From Bacteroidota bacterium (GTDB taxonomy: Bacteria > Bacteroidota > Bacteroidia > Bacteroidales > Cfx3-03), in NCBI GenBank assembly GCA_013390605.1, contig JACAUB010000001.1, positions 3,892,575-3,956,574 of the forward strand: 64,000 nucleotides of DNA, written 5' to 3'. A program made the translations under genes and the position numbers. Positions 61,487-64,000 of this stretch are shown here, piece after piece (position 1 is the first letter of the stretch; each line of letters opens with the position of its first letter). The notes beneath the pieces are model-generated. The model saw only the letters and a list, made by a program, of their open reading frames with translations. It was not told the origin of the DNA and searched no databases.

Positions 61487-64000
61487 ATGAAAACTTGTTA
61501 CAATTTTAAATTATGGGCAGCCTATCGAAAGTTAATATTGCTTTTGGTATTAGGCATATTGACCTCAGGAGTATCAGCTCAAAAAATTTCTGTTACAGGA
61601 ACAGTGAAAGATGAAAAGGCAGGAATATCAATGCCCGGTGTTACGGTTATGGAAAAAGGAACCACAAATGGTGTTCTTACAGATAATCTTGGAAAATTTA
61701 CAATCTCTGTTTTGAAGAGTGCAACAATCTCATTTTCTTATGTAGGATATGCCAGCCAGGAAGTTCAGATAAATGGCAGAACAAACCTTACAATAATGCT
61801 TCAGGAAAAAGCGCAATCACTTAACGAGGTAATTGTTGTTGGTTACTCATCACAAAAGAAGGTTGACGTTACAGGTGCAATATCTGTTGTTGAGATGAAA
61901 AAAATTGCGACCCAAAGTCTAAGCTCTGGAAATGTAATGCAAGCATTACAAGGAAATATTCCTGGTTTATATATTGAGAAATCCGGAAATCCATCCGGTG
62001 CCAGCGCTTCAGTTCTAATCAGAGGTGTAAATACTTTAGGCGACACACATCCATTGTATATCATTGATGGTGTTCCGACTACAAGACCTGAAGTTTTTGC
62101 AAGTTTAAATCCAAGCACAATAGAATCCATTCAGGTATTGAAAGATGCTTCTGCTTCTTCAATATATGGATCAAGAGCTGCTAATGGTGTAATCATTGTC
62201 ACAACAAAAACCAGTACTAAAGGAGGTGCAAAATTTAATATCACTTATAATACAAATATTTCCATTTTATCAGAAAAAGCTGAGCGTTACAAAATGCTAA
62301 GTTCTCTTGAAAGAGGAAAAGTATTATGGCAGGCAAGTGTGAATGATCATACTGATCCTACTGCTGGCTATGGTGACATTTATACTTTTAACTGGAATCA
62401 CGATTATAATAATCCAATCCTTTCCAGTGTGACGGTAAATCCTTATGTAGGTGGTGATAAAAACATGCCTGCAGGCAACACCGATTGGCAAGCAGCCACT
62501 TACAAAACAGGCTATGTTACTAATAATGATTTTACAGTTTCGGGGGGATCAGATGATGCATTTGTTCTTGCAAACTTTGGATATATTAAGAATACGGGAA
62601 TCCTAAAATATACCAATTATGACAGATATAGTGGAAAGCTAAATGCTAATTTTAAATTATTTAATGGAAGATTAAAACTGGGTGTAAATTCTCAATTTTC
62701 CAACTCTAATGAGACCAATGCCTGTCAGGATATTGGAAGCGCATGGACTCCGGGGCTGGCGATTTCATTAGCCCCAACAATTCCATTATATGGGTTAAAT
62801 GGAATTTATGGCGGACCCGAAGGTGGTGGATATTCGGATAGAAATAACCCTGTATTAATGCAATATGCCAATAGATGGGATAATACAGCAAATACTGGCA
62901 TTTTTGGAAACGCTTATGCTGAATTTAAGATTATAGATAATTTAATATTCAGGTCAAGTGTTGGTCTTGATTATAATGCCTATAATCAAAAAAATATTGA
63001 GCCAACCATATCAAACGGATCAGTTAATAGAACCGATAATAGTTTAACCTTAAGTACCACAAATTATTCAAGCTTAACTTTTACGAATACTCTTAGCTAC
63101 AATTTCAAACTAGGAAAAAGTAAATTTGAAATTCTTGCCGGTACTGAAGCCATTAACACTACCAGTAATAGTGTGATATCTACGGCCCATGGCTTTTCTG
63201 TTGAAACAGAAGCATATTTCGTATTAGGTGCCGCTTCTGGCCAAAGAACCACAGATGGATCTGCTACAGGAAGTAGTCTGTTATCTCAATTCGGCAAAAT
63301 TGGCTATAATTTTAATGATAAGTATTTAGCCTCTGTTACAGTAAGACGAGATGGCTCATCTCGTTTTGGAACAAACAATCAATATGGTATTTTTCCAGCA
63401 GCAACTTTAGGTTGGAAAATTAATAATGAATCTTTTATGAAAGACATTTCAGAAATATCCAATCTTAAACTAAGAGTAGGTTATGGCGAAGTGGGGAATC
63501 AGTCTATTGGTGATGTTGCACATTATGGTCTTTTCCAATCTCGATATGGTCCATCATCAAATACTTATATCCCGGACTTTTTTGGGCAATACTATAACAT
63601 TGGAACAGCTTACGACATAAACGGTGCGAATACAGGAACACTTCCTTCCGGATTCGTATCTATCCAGGCCGCAAATGCATCACTTAAATGGGAAACTACC
63701 AAAGAAACTAATTTGGGAATAGATTTTGGATTCCTGAATAATAAACTTATCGGTTCTTTTGATTATTTTACAAGAACGACTGATAATATCTTAATTCAAC
63801 CACCAGTCGCCTCAGCTGTAGGAGAAGGCCAGTTACAATGGGTAAATGGCGCGACAAAAGATAACAGAGGATGGGAATTTTCTTTAGCCTATTCTGACAA
63901 ATTAGAAAACGGTCTATCCTATGGAATCTCCACAAATTTTGGTGCATCGAAAGATAAAATCACTAAGTTACCTGAAGAAGTGAGATCAGCTTATGCTGGA
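61487..64000 (+). CDS. SusC-type TonB-dependent receptor, C-terminus cut by window edge
   Basis: 838 codons are in the window, beginning ATG at 61487; the end lies beyond 64000. Signal peptide (cleavage near VSAQK, 29-33), then a carboxypeptidase-like beta-sandwich (about 35-118), TonB plug with LNEVIVVGYSS and SIYGSRAANGVIIVTT, and the beginning of the barrel. Unlike the receptor at 2587 it has no STN domain, so it is probably regulated by a hybrid two-component or other sensor and not by FecR. It follows the porter-kinase pair, the same order as in a known fructan utilisation locus, and is likely followed by SusD and degrading enzymes. Confidence 0.93.
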   Translation, partial: MKTCYNFKLWAAYRKLILLLVLGILTSGVSAQKISVTGTVKDEKAGISMPGVTVMEKGTTNGVLTDNLGKFTISVLKSATISFSYVGYASQEVQINGRTNLTIMLQEKAQSLNEVIVVGYSSQKKVDVTGAISVVEMKKIATQSLSSGNVMQALQGNIPGLYIEKSGNPSGASASVLIRGVNTLGDTHPLYIIDGVPTTRPEVFASLNPSTIESIQVLKDASASSIYGSRAANGVIIVTTKTSTKGGAKFNITYNTNISILSEKAERYKMLSSLERGKVLWQASVNDHTDPTAGYGDIYTFNWNHDYNNPILSSVTVNPYVGGDKNMPAGNTDWQAATYKTGYVTNNDFTVSGGSDDAFVLANFGYIKNTGILKYTNYDRYSGKLNANFKLFNGRLKLGVNSQFSNSNETNACQDIGSAWTPGLAISLAPTIPLYGLNGIYGGPEGGGYSDRNNPVLMQYANRWDNTANTGIFGNAYAEFKIIDNLIFRSSVGLDYNAYNQKNIEPTISNGSVNRTDNSLTLSTTNYSSLTFTNTLSYNFKLGKSKFEILAGTEAINTTSNSVISTAHGFSVETEAYFVLGAASGQRTTDGSATGSSLLSQFGKIGYNFNDKYLASVTVRRDGSSRFGTNNQYGIFPAATLGWKINNESFMKDISEISNLKLRVGYGEVGNQSIGDVAHYGLFQSRYGPSSNTYIPDFFGQYYNIGTAYDINGANTGTLPSGFVSIQAANASLKWETTKETNLGIDFGFLNNKLIGSFDYFTRTTDNILIQPPVASAVGEGQLQWVNGATKDNRGWEFSLAYSDKLENGLSYGISTNFGASKDKITKLPEEVRSAYAG

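Noticed and set aside
1..64000. tRNA, rRNA or CRISPR array
   Set aside because: No cloverleaf with a GTTCGAATCC-type arm, no rRNA-like block and no regularly spaced direct repeats were found by eye.

Overview
This window is from an anaerobic-looking, glycan-degrading member of the Bacteroidota, most likely order Bacteroidales. The evidence is two SusC/SusD-type uptake loci, an ECF sigma/FecR regulatory module, many secreted glycoside hydrolases, a GGGtGRT protein paired with a NifU-like scaffold, and repeated upstream matches to the Bacteroides -7 promoter element TAnnTTTG. DNA is AT-rich and most starts are ATG. No rRNA, tRNA, CRISPR array, transposase or phage gene was seen. Both ends cut genes: an alpha-L-fucosidase at the left edge and a SusC receptor at the right edge.

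Layout. (1) 1-11251, minus strand: a polysaccharide utilisation locus with GH127 beta-L-arabinofuranosidase-like enzyme, ECF sigma factor, two tandem FecR anti-sigma factors, SusC with an STN signalling domain, SusD, and a GH29 fucosidase running off the edge. (2) 11458-18190, minus: an orphan OmpR-type response regulator, then an amino-sugar group with NahK-like sugar 1-kinase, sugar-1-phosphate nucleotidyltransferase, FucP/NagP-like permease and a NagB/PIG-L fusion. (3) 18735-31551: aldehyde dehydrogenase, HAD phosphatase, GH20 hexosaminidase, a BlaI/BlaR1-type repressor-sensor pair with a recognisable operator, a cysteine hydrolase, a Cys-rich exported protein, the NifU-like/GGGtGRT operon, and two small exported or membrane proteins.

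(4) 31792-43330 holds the most interesting unit. A divergent AraC regulator faces an eight-gene minus-strand operon: rhamnose permease, rhamnose mutarotase, a UroD-family methyltransferase, a GH29 fucosidase, a corrinoid protein, a second UroD-family (MtaA/MtbA-like) methyltransferase, a MetH-type reactivation protein and a GH106-like rhamnosidase. Together these look like deoxysugar release and uptake wired to a complete corrinoid methyl-transfer system. I infer B12-dependent O-demethylation of methylated rhamnose or fucose.

(5) 43469-48694: a DOPA-dioxygenase-like/FMN-reductase/SnoaL-like group with its own AraC regulator, a membrane protein, and a secreted GH130 enzyme. (6) 49086-56178, minus: three large sensory proteins (hybrid kinase, CheB-CheR-PAS fusion, PocR-PAS kinase). 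(7) 56499-64000: GH92 alpha-mannosidase facing a sugar-porter MFS, a PfkB fructokinase-like enzyme and a SusC receptor. The last three resemble the start of a fructan-type locus.
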